Below, piece by piece: positions 12,961 to 25,475 of a stretch of DNA of 64,000 nt. Source of the DNA: Malus domestica (taxonomy: Eukaryota > Streptophyta > Magnoliopsida > Rosales > Rosaceae); contig NC_091671.1 in NCBI RefSeq assembly GCF_042453785.1, forward strand, positions 10,300,001-10,364,000. The letters run 5' to 3'. Position numbers and translations under genes: made by a program. Within the stretch, counting starts at the first letter, position 1; each line of letters opens with the position of its first letter. The notes beneath the pieces were generated by a model. That model did no database searches. It was not told the DNA's origin and saw only the letters and a program-made list of their open reading frames with translations.

Positions 12961-14178
12961 AAATCAATTTTGTATACTTTTTTTACTTAAAAAAAAACAT
13001 GCAACTTAATTGACTTTAATACTTTAAAAAAAAAAATGCAACTTTCTTATTCATGCGAGGGAGGTGAGAGTTACGGAAGAATCGAGAGCATCGTAGAGCA
13101 CGAAATTGAACCAATTTTATATATTTTATAATAGAACCAATTTGTATAGTTTTAGAGGAATTAGTAAATGGGGAAGCCTATTTTGTGTTGGGTTGGGTTA
13201 CATTGATTCTTACTTGGTATTTATAAGTTCTAAAGAATTTACATTTTTATCAATCAAATTAAGTTCAAAGTTAAGTAACATCCTCCTTCAAATTAAATTA
13301 ATCACTGTATATTAATTTAATTTCCCTTATGCAGACCCCATCATGTGTTCAATCCTTTGAGAGTTCATTAAACAATGTCTAAATGTATAAGGATATAAGA
13401 TTGACGTTTGTTTTGTAATTTGGTTTTTTTTTTTTACTTGGATCAATTTTTTTTATCCTTTTAAAAAGTTTGAGAGCATGTTTGATGTACCTGACGAAAC
13501 AAATAAATTTGAAATAGGTTTTCCAAAGTCTCTTTCCCAAGTGTAAATAGAATTGTTTTAGTTTTGGTACTAGTCAACCTCAACTAATGATGGGAAACTC
13601 CTTTTTGCGGCAAAAAGGTGTAGATGCACAACCTGCACATAATACATAGTCTCTTTCAACCCCGAGAAATAAGGCGCCTAAGTGGCACGAACAACTCCAA
13701 TACTTGAGAGAGAAATGTGAAAAGATACAAAAAATAAAGAGTATTTTCGTGAGTTAAACTCCAGAGAAAAAAAAGCAAATGATGTCATCTTCATATTTAT
13801 TATTGTTTGTCTCTCATTGAAATGTTTAAAAAGTGTTGTCTCAATATAAAATTAAATATTAAAAGTATACTCTATGTGTAATTGCTTGTCTTTCATTTAA
13901 AATTTTAAAATAGTCCGACAGTGGATTAATTAATAACCTTATACTATTCCTGTTATACCCTAACAAAATGATAATCTCGATTAAAAAAAAAAGTTTCACG
14001 CGTGAAACCCTTCTATCTTCTTCTCCTACCTATCTCTCTTCTCTCTATCCCTCTCTCCCTTCAATCCCTCTCTCCCTTCTCCCCCTCCCTCTCCATCTAC
14101 GCATTTTGTGTGAGTAGCAGTGCATATATTAGTATATTAAGATTAAGAATAGTATTTGGCTAAACAAGGAAAGATCAC
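12961..14178. other. Repeat-unit DNA with a perfect 16-bp palindrome
   Basis: No gene that I can support. The block recurs at about 20070-21269 and, from about 13270 on, at 35580-36474. It contains the palindrome gtttcacgcgtgaaac at 13993-14008, whose core is kept in all three units, followed by pyrimidine-rich DNA (ccctctctccc runs). Confidence 0.5.
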
Positions 14179-14337
14179 CTCATTATTATCAGATTTCTTG
14201 TCAGCTTCGATGAGAACAAAACCCTTGATGTGCTCAACAGCAAACGCAGAAACAATCTGTAGTTTGGCACCTAGTGATTGGAAGTCAACGAACATTTGCA
14301 TCATACAGAAGGCTGAATGCCTCTCGCGTCCAACCAA
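14179..14337 (-). pseudogene. Trapped exon like the NGN domain of KTF1/SPT5-like, unit I
   Basis: The 159-nt minus-strand segment reads through 53 codons: GRERHSAFCMMQMFVDFQSLG at the start (two substitutions from the family, as I recall it) and HIKGFVLIEADKKSDNNE at the end. This resembles the NGN domain of the plant SPT5-like RNA-directed DNA methylation factor KTF1/RDM3. An AG precedes it and a GTGATC donor follows codon 53, so it looks like one exon with both splice signals. No neighbouring exons are present, so it cannot encode KTF1. Confidence 0.6.
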
Positions 14338-15250
14338 CTTCCCAAAACAGTTGATGCGTAGGGGAAGAAGATGGAAGGGGAAGAAGATGGAATGGGAAGG
14401 GAGAGAGAGAGGATGGAAGGGAGGGAGATGCGTAGGGAAGAAAGGGGATTGAGATGATTTGTTTGAGTGTAACAAGAATAATATTAAAGTTATTGATTAA
14501 TCGACTGTAAAATTAATTTAAGAGTTTAAATAAAAAAGAACCTTACAAACCCTCAAAATGAGAACCTTAGATGAGCATTACTCGATCTGAGTTTAGCAGG
14601 AATTTGAACAATAACTAAAATTAAAGTGTGTAACTTTTCGTTCCCATTTGGGCAGTAAGTTTTCTTTCCTCTTCAAATTTACGATTTTGATTTCCTTTTT
14701 CTCCCTCCCTCTCTCCTTTTTTTTTTTTTTTTTCTTGAATGTTGGATTGGATTTGTATTCCACGTTGGTGTTTGCCTCACTCATATGCAGGCTGCAGATT
14801 TCTATTTTCGAGTTTGAATATAACATTATTTTATGGCTAGTCCTATGAGGATAGAGTAGTTGGAAGATAATACATGTGATAAAAAATTAAGATTTAAGCC
14901 TATGTGGTGAAGTATATTAGGATTTAGGCCAATGTGAGCCTCATGTGCTAACAATTAACGAAGAATTGATGAAATTTTTAATTTTTGGTCTAAATTCTAA
15001 CAGACTTCACCACAGGAGCTTAAATCCTAAGTTTTTTTTTACTTCATGAGCTATTTTCCAACTACATTATCACTACCAAACTATTAATCTAATTAAACAT
15101 TATTTTATTTGTTTATCATAAATTGGTGATTCCGATGACTTTTTGTAATTCATTCCTTACTAATTTAGTCACTATCACTTACCACTTGACAATCCATCAC
15201 CCAGACAAAGACTAGAAAAGAAATGAAAGCGTTGAGCCAAGTATGGAGTA
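14338..15250. other. End of unit I
   Basis: No gene. Purine- and pyrimidine-rich tracts at 14360-14450 and 14690-14735. At 15250 the sequence ...gtttgtggcc passes straight into aatattctatagcac, which is UFL1 intron 19 sequence. This is the unit I/unit II junction. In units II and III the same left side continues instead into gatgctaagtgcctgc. Confidence 0.55.
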
Positions 15251-15688
15251 GAGTTTGTGGCCAATATTCTATAGCACTTATAAGAGTTCTTCTTCAAGGG
15301 TAAGTGGCCATTTATCGCAATGGTAGAGAGGAGTGTTGACCTTTGCATCATAACGTGAGTTCGAACCCTATCGGCTCCCTAATCTAACAAATTTATCGTT
15401 TGACCAAAAAGAAAAAATCTTCAAGGAGTTCGTAAGTGGTAGAATATTGTATCATCCGATAAAATGTACAACTTTACCCTTAAATTTTCAAAATTTCTTT
15501 ACTGTCTCGATGAAGTATTAATTAATCTTATGCTAGTAGTCGGACTCATTACTTAATTTAATGTACGCAATCTCTGTTTGCATCAGGAAGAAGATTGTTC
15601 ATCTGATAGACTTTTGAACAGAAGGGAGCTTTTGGAGACTCAAATGCCTGCAGTCAAAGGCCTGGTCTTACGCACCTCACAATCCTGA
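15251..15688 (+). pseudogene. UFL1 3' end copy (intron 19 part and exon 20), unit II
   Basis: The copy starts inside intron 19, so exon 19 is absent. Exon 20 is at 15587-15688 with the catcag acceptor, an open frame and the same TGA stop. It differs from the real exon by a few bases, including one codon change (ACTGCAGTC for CTGCACTC, Leu to Val). No upstream UFL1 coding exons are attached, so it is a relic. Confidence 0.85.
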
Positions 15689-17285
15689 CTCTGACTTAAA
15701 ATCTTGTTTCCGAAAGTGAAATGAACCTCTGAAAACACAGTGAAATGCTTCAAATTAGAGATTAGCGTTCGTATTTTAGTGTTTAAATATCATTACTACA
15801 TCTATATCTTGTAAAAAAGAAAGATTATTAAGAAAGGCTTCGAAATTAGTACATCCCTTGTGGGGGTCAGTCTTGAATTTGTTATGGATGCTACTTCAGT
15901 TTTGGTATGACTTAACATTAAAGAACTGAGAAATTTTATGTTCTGAATACAAATGGCACGCCCGGACCGGGCTTCGGTGGAAAGTAACCCCACATCTGGA
16001 AGAGATTTTTCAATATTTTCGGAACACAAAGTGATACACTAGAATACAAGTAGTGAAACACTTATGTTAAAAATTTAACTTACAAAATAAAACTTCCCCA
16101 CTTATACAATGACACGTGATATACCACCTGTGTTTCAGGTACATTTGGCGTTGTGTTGAGAATATTAAAAATGATGATGATGCTTGAGAATTTTTTTTGT
16201 AATTCATTTCTTACTAATTAAGTCGCATTTGCTTACAAACAATGCATCACCCAAACAAAGACTGGAAAACAAATGAAAGGGCCAATAATAATATAAGACT
16301 TTATTTTTATTTTTTATTATTGGTTGAGGAAATTAAATAATAGTGTAGAGCAACTTAGCACGCAACACGGTGTAGAAAATAAATTAAGTCATTGCAATAA
16401 TAAATATGTAGTGGGTAAGTTCAACAACAAGGCATAGTAAATAATCTTTTTTTTTGACATAAGTACAATATCCATTAATAATATAGATTAAGAATGCAAC
16501 ATCCAATAAAGATTAAGAATGCAATTTGATTTAAAAGAACATATCATTCATGGTCATCACACTTCATGTTAAATAAAATATGTATATGTTCTGGAATGAC
16601 AAGATTCAAAGTTTTCATTTGATAACGGATAAAAGTGGCGTTTGCATTTCTTTTGGTCGAGGCTTTGACATTTTTTGTGGTTGAAGTATGAATTGTGATT
16701 GATAGTGATTTATCAAATTGAATTTTAAATGGTGTTGACGCGATTTGATTTAAAAAATTCTTTAAATATAAAGTAGAACGGAGTTTGAATATAAAAAGGA
16801 AAATAATGAAAAATGTTTTAAAATTTTAAATCTTAACCAAACACACTTTAATAACTTTATTTAATAATTAGGACGAATAATAATAATAATAAAACAATAT
16901 TAACAAAAACACAAATTAATCAATTGTTGGTCCCCACTTGGCTGGTTGGCTGCCTTATAGCCACGCACGCCAAAAATTGGGTTGTTGCCCTCCTTTCATT
17001 GAAGTGCAAGCCATTTTAATTAAATAAAATTATTAGGTTAGTTTTGGTTTGAAGAATCCTTTTCATTAGAACTCTCTAAATAAAATTGGACAACTCGAGC
17101 CTAACCTGAGTTAGGATTGGTTGACCATCCAATCTGCCCTTGAATTTCTTAGACTGAGGCATAAGGTCATGAATAATACTTGACTATAATCTGGCCAATT
17201 AACAAAATATCTTATTTATAATCGAAACTGTTATAACTATAAGCACAATATTTCGGGAAAAAGTCAAAAAGTGTTTTTGAGAAAA
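15689..17285 (+). other. Orphan BAHD promoter region, unit II
   Basis: A diverged copy of 8294-9945 without the LINE patch. There is no ORF. The RTE target sequence is uninterrupted here (cctttcattgaagtgcaagccatttta, about 16991-17017), as it is near 9657. Confidence 0.6.
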
Positions 17286-17311
17286 AGTCAAAACTGTTAT
17301 AACTATAACCT
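17286..17311. other. BAHD gene deletion scar, unit II
   Basis: Same breakpoints and the same filler as at 9946-9973, with one or two base changes. The shared filler means one deletion that was later duplicated. Confidence 0.75.
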
Positions 17312-18087
17312 GGCAACCAGTTATCAATAAATTATTACATTTGATCCAGTTAGCAACTGGGAGAATAAGAAAGTGACAAGATATGGTGGTTAATTTTGAT
17401 TTTTATATATTTTGGTGAATGAGATTTTCTACTCAGGATCTGTTGAGTAGTATGTTACAATATTCAAGTCACCATAGAAACTAAACTTCTTAAAGTGAAC
17501 TTACACTATGTTTGGATGACGGAGATAACTTGAAATTTAGATAAAAGTTAGAATTTCTAAATTGACATGCATCAATTCCCTTGGATTCATAAATATAAAA
17601 ATTTAGAATTTTCACATGAAAAAGAAAAACTTGAAATTTAGGACCTTGTATTCCCAGTTTAAATTCAATGTAAATAGATGTTATTTTCCAATTTTTACGA
17701 TTAAGAGTTTAAAAATAACGAATTTTATATCTAATTCCATTATTCTGTTAAGTTAATCAAATAATTTTTTTTACAAATTCTAGAAAATAAAACTCGTCAT
17801 TTCATTTTCCGTTATTTTACGATCAATTTCTCATTTGAATAAAAGGGTACAGTGGTAAACATAAATAGTCTTGTCGCCTTTTTTTCTTGTACATCCGATT
17901 AAAGGAAAACTTCCTGTCTTCTAGCTTTTAGACAAAAGAGAGTACATATCCTATCCACTGTCTTATTTTCCTCAATAGAAGTATCATCTCATTTGGTTTC
18001 CGTATTGAACGCCCAATCAATGTATAAGGACACATTAGTTGCTCTGCTAATTGCTTCAGAGAGATCATTGTTGGTACTTTGCTATTG
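17312..18087 (+). other. BAHD 3' flank / UFL1 intron-18-like DNA, unit II
   Basis: No gene. It copies 9974-10844, with an internal loss of about 85 bp before gatcaatttctcatttgaa. Confidence 0.55.
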
Positions 18088-18960
18088 GAGCATCTACACT
18101 AGTTAGTGAAGGGCAACGGTAATTAGAGGGTAAGGGCAACAAAATTGTGCTTACTTTTCACTCTAAACAGTAATTGCATTTATGGAAGTTCACCAGTTTG
18201 AGAGGAGGAAGAACAATGGCAAAGATGATTACTATTGACAAATATTTCTTTTAATTTTTAATGAATGTGGGCGTTATAATTCCAATAAATAATTTCAAAT
18301 ACAAAGGAAAGTCATTGCATTACAACAAACATAATTAATTTTTAAGATAAAATAAAATCATTGTGGCTCAATCCGTTTTTTCTTGGAATTTGTGGAACTT
18401 TCTCATCTTCCAAGTAAAACCTTCTTCTCATGATGCGATTTTTTCACTTCAAAAACATTTTGAAATTAGGAGATTGACCGTCGAGGCGTCAGGATATGAT
18501 CTCCCGATCCTTGTCCTCTTGCCTTTCTTGCTGATTCAACTATCTTTCTCTCGCTTTTGCTTTATCTCTAGCCTTGTTTTGCTCATATGTTAACCTGTCT
18601 AGTTCCATATTCAATGAATGTTGGCGAGCCAATTCATCAACGATTTTTTAATAATCTTTACTCGAAGAATTCCCTCTTGCAGTTTTTTCTTAGCAACCTT
18701 CTTACCAATAGGCCTCGTTGTTTCTTCAGTTTGTGTGGCCGGTTCAATAGGGGTTGCCAACGGTGTCTCAAATGGGGTCTCCAATGGCGACTCCTCAATA
18801 GATTCGTGCAATGGAATCTCATTCAACAGAATTTGTGGACCAATAGGTTCATTAGTACGTCTATATCTTGTAAAAATGATTATTAAGAAAGGCACATAAA
18901 TTAGTAAATCGCTTGTGAAGGTCATTCTTGAATTTAGTCTGGATGCTAGTTCAGTTTTGG
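18088..18960 (-). mobile_element. PIF/Harbinger-like remnant with ORF1 fragment, unit II
   Basis: Second copy of the 10845-11740 element. The minus-strand frame at 18925-18611 again carries THE NAM-associated signature (RPIGKKVAKKK) but is frameshifted just after it. The plus-strand text beyond (read on the minus strand as NMELDRLTYEQNKA) preserves more of ORF1 than unit I does, then meets stops. Confidence 0.55.
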
Positions 18961-19429
18961 TAAAGAACTAAGAATTGTTTTTTGCTCTGATACACTTGGC
19001 ACTCCCTGGGGTTCTCTACAGAAAGTAATCCCCTATCCGTGGAGTGAAGTAAAATAAATCTCTTACTATTATAAAGCCAGGGGCTTGTTTTGGTGAAACG
19101 AGGGTTCAACAAAAAGAATTGGACTATAACACCCTTGAAACAAAAAATAAATAAAAAAGACTGAAAGTAATACATTAAAATTCGTTACAAAAAAAGGAGT
19201 TTTATATATAGAGACAAAAACTTTTATTATATTTCAAAGAACTCTACTAGTTTTTAAATATGTCAAGGAGACACAAAAGTATAAAAATAATTAAAGCCTA
19301 GCCCAAAAAAATGAAAACGATATTTTAAAATACCAATCATACCCCTAAGAATTTAGACTTTTAATATAACCCAACCCTCACAACTCCAACAAAATTAATA
19401 TGTGTCATAAGCTCCACCCATCTTCGACT
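18961..19429. other. Unannotated AT-rich spacer, unit II
   Basis: Copy of 11741-12219. Nothing coding seen. Confidence 0.4.
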
Positions 19430-20065
19430 ATTTCTGCAGATTCAGTTTTGAAACTATATGTAGAATAAGTTGCATCATTTATTATTATAATCAGTTCAAC
19501 CCATCTTTGACAATTTTTGCAAAATCAGTTCAACCCATTCTCGATCATTTGCAAAATCAGTATAACCCGTATTCGACCATTTTTTCCAGAATTAGTTCAA
19601 CCTGTCCTCGATCATTTTTGCAAAATCAGTTTAACTCGTCCTCGACCATTTTTTTGCAGAATTAGTTCAGCTTGTCTTCGGCCATTTTTGCAAAATCAGT
19701 TTAACCTATCATCGACCATTTGTAGAATCAGGTCAACCCTTCTTCGATCATTTTTGCATAATTAGTTCAACCCATCATTGATCATTTTTGTAGAATCAGT
19801 TCAACATATCCCTAATTATTTTTGCAGAATCAGTTCAACTCGTCATCGACTATTTGCAAAATCAGTTCAACCCGTTTTTGACCATTTTTATAGAATCAGT
19901 TTAATTCGTCCTCGACTGTTTTTGTAGAATTAGTTAAACCCGTCCTCGACCATCTGTAGAATCAGTTAAACCCGTCCTCAACCATTTGCAGAATCAGTTC
20001 AACTTGCCTTTGACAATTTTTGCAGAATCAATTCAAATCATCTTCGACTATTTTTGCAGAATCAA
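19430..20065. repeat. Minisatellite, 27-34-bp period, unit II
   Basis: Second array of the caguttcaacccgtcctcgac-type unit (DNA, t for u), about 100 bp shorter than the unit I array. Individual copies have been gained or lost since duplication. Confidence 0.88.
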
Positions 20066-21269
20066 TTTCAAATACATGTAAAATCAATTTTGTATACTTT
20101 CTTTACTTTAAATAAAATATGCAACTTAATTGACTTTAATACTTTAAATAAAAAAAAGCAACTTTTTTACTCATGCGAGGGAGGTGAGAGTTACGGAAGA
20201 ATTGAGAGCATCGTGGAGCACGAAATTGAACCAATTTTATATATTTTATAATAGAACCAATTTGTATAGTTTTAGAAGAATTAGTAAATGGGGAAGCCTA
20301 TTTTGTGTTGGGTTGGGTTACATTGATTCTTACTTGGTATTTATAAGTTACAAAGAATTTACTTTTTTATCAATCAAATTAAGTTCAAAGTTAAGTAACA
20401 TCCTCCTTCAAATTAAATTAATCACTGTATATTAATTTAATTTCTCTTATATCATGTGTTCAATCCTTTGAGAGTTCATGAAACGATGTCTAACTATATA
20501 AGGATATAAGATTGACGTTTTTTTTGTAATTTGGTTTTTTGTTTACTTGGATCAATTTTTTTTATCCTTTTAAAAAGTTTGAGAGCAGGTTTGATGTACC
20601 TGATGAAACAAATAAATTTGAAATAGGTTTTCCAAAGTCTCTTTCCCAAGTGTAAATAGAATTGTTTTAGTTTTTGTACTAGCCAACCTCAACTAATGAT
20701 AAGAATCTCCTTTTTGTGGCAAAAAAGTGTAGATGCCCAACTTGCACATAACACATCGTCCCTTTGAACCCCGAGAAACAAAGAGCCTAGGTGGCACGAA
20801 CAACTCCAATGCTGGAGAGAGAAGTGTGAAAAAAATACCAAAAATAAAGGGTATTTTCGTAAGTGAAACTCCAGAGAAAAAAAAGCAAATGATGTCATCT
20901 TCACATTTATTATTGTTTGTCTCTCATTGAAATGTTTAAAAAGTGTTGTCTCAATATAAAATTAAATATTAAAAGTATACTCTATGTGTAATTGTTTGTC
21001 TTTTATTTAAAATTTTAAATTAGTTCGACATTGGATTAATTAATAACCTTATATTATTTTTGTTATACCCTAACAAATGATAATCTCGATTAAAAAAAAA
21101 ATTTCACGCGTGAAACCCTTCTATCTTCTTTTCCTACCTATCTCTCTTCTCTCTATCCCTCTCTCCCTTCTTCCCCTCCCTCTCCATCTAAGCTTTTTGT
21201 GTGAGTAGCAGTGCATATATTAGTATATTAAGATTAAGAATAGTATTTGGCTAAACAAGGAAAGATCAC
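20066..21269. other. Repeat-unit DNA, unit II
   Basis: Copy of 12961-14178. The palindrome core tttcacgcgtgaaa is at 21102-21115. No gene seen. Confidence 0.45.
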
Positions 21270-21428
21270 CTCATTATTATCAGATTTCTTGTCAGCTTCG
21301 ATGAGAACAAAACCCTTGATGTGCTCAACAGCAAACGCAGAAACAGTCTGTAGTTTGGGACCTAGTGATTGGAAGTCAACAAACATTTGCATCATACAGA
21401 AGGCTGAATGCCTCTCGCGTCCAACCAA
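21270..21428 (-). pseudogene. Trapped KTF1-like NGN exon, unit II
   Basis: Second 159-nt copy, still open over 53 codons, with a clean gggcag acceptor and the gtgatc donor. Substitutions include SLGPKLQTVSA in place of SLGAKLQIVSA. Confidence 0.6.
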
Positions 21429-22370
21429 CTGCCCAAAACATTTGACACGTAGGGGGAGAAGATGGAAGGGGAAGGGAGAGAGAGAGAGGATGAAAGGGCG
21501 AGAGATGGGTAGGGGAGAGAGGGGATTGAGATGATTTGTTTGGGTGTAACAAGAATAATATTAAATTATCGATTAATCGACTATTAAATTAATTTAAAAG
21601 TTTAAATAAAAAAGAATCTCACAAACCCCGAAAATGAGAACCTTAGATGAACATTACTCAATTTAAATTTAGCGGGAATTTGAACAATAACTTAAAAAAC
21701 TGTTTTTGTCCACGATTCAAGCAAGAATAATGGTGAGTGTGTAACTTTTCGTTCCCATTTGGGCACTAAGTTTTCTTTCCTCTTCAAATTTACGATTTTG
21801 ATTTCCGTTTTCTCCCTCCCTCTCTCCCTTTTTTACTTTCTTTTCTTGAATGTTGGATTGGATTTGTATTCCACGTTGGTGTTTGCCACACTCATATGCA
21901 GGCTGCAGATTTCTATTTTTGAGTTTGAATATAACATTATTTTATGGCTAGTCGTATGGGGATATGGTAGTTGGAAGATAGTGCATGTAGTAAAAAATTA
22001 GGATTTAAGTCTATGTGGTGAAGTCTATTAGAATTTAGGCCTACGTGAGCATCATGTGCTAACAATTAACAAAGAGTTGATGAAATTTTCAATTTTTGGC
22101 CCATATTCTAACAGACTTCACCACCACAGGAGCTTAAATCCAATTTTTTTTACTTCATGGGCTATTTTCCAACTACTCTATTACTACTGGACTATTAATC
22201 TAATTAAACATTATATTATTTGTTTATCATAAATTGGTGATTCCAATGACTTTTGTGTAATTCATTCCTTACTAATTTAGTCACTATCACTTACCACTTG
22301 ACAATCCATCACCCAGACAAAAACTAGAAAAGAAATGAAATCGTTGAGCCAAGTTTGGAGTAGAGTTTGT
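21429..22370. other. End of unit II
   Basis: No gene. It copies 14338-15240, with a purine-rich tract at 21455-21530. Confidence 0.45.
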
Positions 22371-22537
22371 GGCCGATGCTAAGTGCCTGCTTTGTTAAAA
22401 CAGGGGGCCAATAATAATATGACCTTTTTTTTTGTTTTATTTGTTGAGGATAATAGTGCATAGCAACACAGCATACATTTAAATCCTTGCAATAAAAAAT
22501 ATGTAGTGGTAAGCTTCAGCAACAAGGCACAGTAAAA
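22371..22537. other. Second BAHD promoter fragment and deletion scar
   Basis: From gatgctaagtgcctgctttgttaaaac to ggcacagtaaa the sequence matches the DNA 5' of the second intact BAHD gene (37627-37784). It then jumps to agaaagagacaagatatggtgg, which lies 3' of a BAHD gene (near 34558). The breakpoints differ from those at 9946 and 17286, so this is an independent loss. Confidence 0.7.
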
Positions 22538-23523
22538 GAAAGAGACAAGATATGGTGGTTAATTTTTTTCATTTGAATAAAAGGGTACAGTGGTAAACAT
22601 AAACAGTCTTCCTGCCCTTTTTTCTTGTACATCCGATTAAGGGAAACTTCCTATCTTCTCTCTTAAACAAAGACATCACATCTCCCTATCCTGTCTTATT
22701 TTCCTCAATAGAAATCATCATCTCATTTCTTTTCCGTATTGAACACCCAATCTATGTATAAGGACACATTAGTTGCTCTGCTAATTGCTTCAGAGAGAAC
22801 GTTGCTGGTACTTTGCTATTACTGAGCTCCAACGGTACTCTGGCTCCCTGTATTTGTGTGCATATTGTTTCCATTATTCTGTACCTAATAACAACACAAC
22901 TTTTTTCAGGATAAACTGGATGAATCAGCCTTCAAGATCCTGACAGATTATCAAACTGCAACAGTGACCTTGTTAACGTTAATATCTGGTGCAAGTGGAG
23001 AGGTGAGTAGTTATTTTGCGGTTTTCTAGTCAGATACTTGGTGTATGCAATGATAACAATTGATCCATAAATTTTCATCCCTGAGCCAATATTCTATAGC
23101 ACTTAAAAGAGTTCTTCTTCAAGGGCAAGTGGCCCTCTACAATAGTGGTGGAAATGAGTGTTGACCTTGCACCATGGTGTGGATTCGAACCCCTTCGGCT
23201 CCCTAATCTAACAAGTCTATCGTTTAACAAAAATAATAAATAAATAAATAAATCTTCAAGGAGTTCATAAATGGTAGAATATTGTATCATCCGATAAAAT
23301 GTGCAGCTTTACCGTTAAATTTTCTAAATTTCTTTACTGTCTCGTTGAAGTATTAATTAATCTTATGCTAGTAGTCGGACTCATTACTTAATTTAATGTA
23401 CACAATCTCTGTTTGCATCAGGAAGAAGATTGTTCATCTGATAGACTTTTGAACAGAAGCGAGCTTTTGGAGACTCAAATGCCTGCACTCAAAGGCCTGG
23501 TCTTACGCACCTCACAATCCTGA
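22538..23523 (+). pseudogene. UFL1 3' end copy (exons 19 and 20), unit III
   Basis: Exon 19 is at 22910-23002 and exon 20 at 23422-23523, each with intact acceptor and donor signals, open frames and the same stop. Changes include SGASGE for SAASVE and SEL for REL. No upstream UFL1 exons are attached. The intron-18-like lead-in has lost about 150 bp between two ttaattttt motifs. Confidence 0.88.
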
Positions 23524-24690
23524 CTCTGACTTAAAATCTTGTTTCCGAAAGTGAAATGAACCTCTGAAAACACAGTGGAGTGCTTCAAATTAGAGATTAG
23601 CGTTCGTATTTTAGTGTTTAAATATCATTACTACATCTATATCTTGTAAAAAAGAAAGATTATTAAGAAGGGCTTGGAAATTAGTAGATCCCTTGTGGGG
23701 GTCAGTCTTGAATTTGTTATGGATGCTACTTCAGTTTTGGTATGATTTAACATTAAAGAACTGAGAAATTTTATGTTCTGAATACACATGACACGCCCGG
23801 ACCGGGCTTCGGTGGAAAGTCACCCCATGTTTGGAAGAGATTTTTCAATACTTTCAGAACACAAAGTAATACATTAGAATACAAGTAGTGAGACATTTAT
23901 ATTAAAAATTTAACCACTTAAAAATCAAATTTCTCCACTTATACAATGACACATGAGATAACACTTGTGTTTAAGGTACATTTGGCGTTGTGTTGAGAAT
24001 ATTAAAAATGATGATGATGCTTGAGAAATTTTTTTGTAATTCATTTCTTACTAATTTAGTCGCAATCGCTTACAAACAATTCATCACCCAAATAAAGACA
24101 GTAAAACAAATGAAAGGGCCAATAATAATATAAGACTTTATTTTTATTTTTATTATTGGTTGAGGAAATTAAATAATAGTGTAGAGCAACATAGCACGCA
24201 ACACGGTGTAGAAAATAAATTAAATCATTGCAATAATAAATATGTAGTGGGTAACATCAACAAGGCATAGTAAATAATCATTTTTTTATCCATTAATAAT
24301 ATAGATTAAGAATGCAACATCCAATAAAGATTAAGAACGCAATTTGGTTTAAAAGAACATATCATTCATGGTCGTCACACTTCATGTTAAATAAAATATG
24401 TATATGTTCTGGGATTGCAAGATTTAAAGTTTTCATTTGATAACGGATAAAAGTATTTCTTTTGGTTGAGGCTTTGACATTTTTTGTGGTTGAAGTTTGA
24501 ATTGTGATTGATGGTGATTTATCAAATTGAATTTTAACTGCTGTTGGCGCGATTTAATTTAATTTTTAAAAATTCTTTAAATATAAAGTAGAATTGAGTT
24601 TGAATATAAAAAGAAAAATAATGAAAAATGTTTTAAAATTTTAAATCTTAACCAACGACACTTTAATAACTTTATTTAATAATTAGGATA

Positions 24691-24727
<37 letters not shown>

Positions 24728-24841
24728 TATTACCAAAAATACAAATTAATAATCGTTGGTCCCCACTTGGTTGGCTGGCTGCCTTATAGCCACGCAGGCC
24801 AAAAATTGGGTTGTTGCCCTCCTTTCATTGAAGTGCAAGCC
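23524..24841 (+). other. BAHD-1 distal promoter flank, left of the LINE
   Basis: Copy of 8294-9675 ending at the LINE target sequence attgaagtgcaagcc (24827-24841). It includes a (TAA)n run at 24690-24726. In the ancestor this DNA continued into 32602. Confidence 0.65.
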
Positions 24842-25475
24842 AACAACAACAACAACAACAACAACAACAAAGCCTTTTCCCACTAAGTGGGGTCGGCTAT
24901 ATGAATCCTAGAACGCCATTGCGCTCATTTGTGTCATGTCCTCCGTTAGATCCAAGTACTCAAGTCTTTTCTTAGGGTCTCTTCCAAAGTTTTCTTAGGT
25001 CTTCCTCTACTCCTTCGGCCCCGAACCTCTGTCCCGTAGTCACATTTTCGAACCGGAGCGTCAGTAGGCCTTCTTTGCACATGTCCAAACCACCGGAACC
25101 GATTTTCTCTTATATTTCCTTCAATTTTGGCTACTCCTACTTTACCTCGGATATCCTAATTCCCAATCTTATCCTTTCTCGTGTGCCCATACATCCCACG
25201 AAGCATCCTTATCTCCGCTACACCCATTTTGTGTACGTTGATGCTTCACCGCCCAACATTCTGTGCCATACAACATCGCTGGCCTTATTGCCGTCCTATA
25301 AAATTTTCCCTTGAGCTTCAGTGGCCTACGACGGTCACACAACACGCCGGATGCACTCTTACACTTCATCCATCCAGCTTGTATTCTATGGTTGAGATCT
25401 CCATCTAATTCTCCGTTCTCTTGCAAGATAGATCCTAGGTAGCGAAAACGGTCACTTTTTGTGATCTTCGCTAGA
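24842..25475 (-). mobile_element. RTE LINE 3' end fragment with (CAA)n tail
   Basis: On the plus strand it opens with about nine CAA repeats (a TTG tail on the element strand) and continues with gtggggtcggctatatgaatc. This matches the 3' part of the RTE at 29317-29890. Minus-strand translation reads [20 protein letters not shown] and [22 protein letters not shown], the end of the RTE reverse transcriptase, and is frameshifted after that. Homology stops near 25475. Confidence 0.85.

Noticed and set aside
12220-12990. Open frames of 73-83 codons
   Set aside because: They are produced by the 27-34-bp minisatellite. The amino-acid repeats follow the DNA period and no homologue is apparent.
24842-24871. 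CRISPR-like or telomere-like short repeat
   Set aside because: The run of CAA triplets is the tail of the RTE element, directly at its target duplication.
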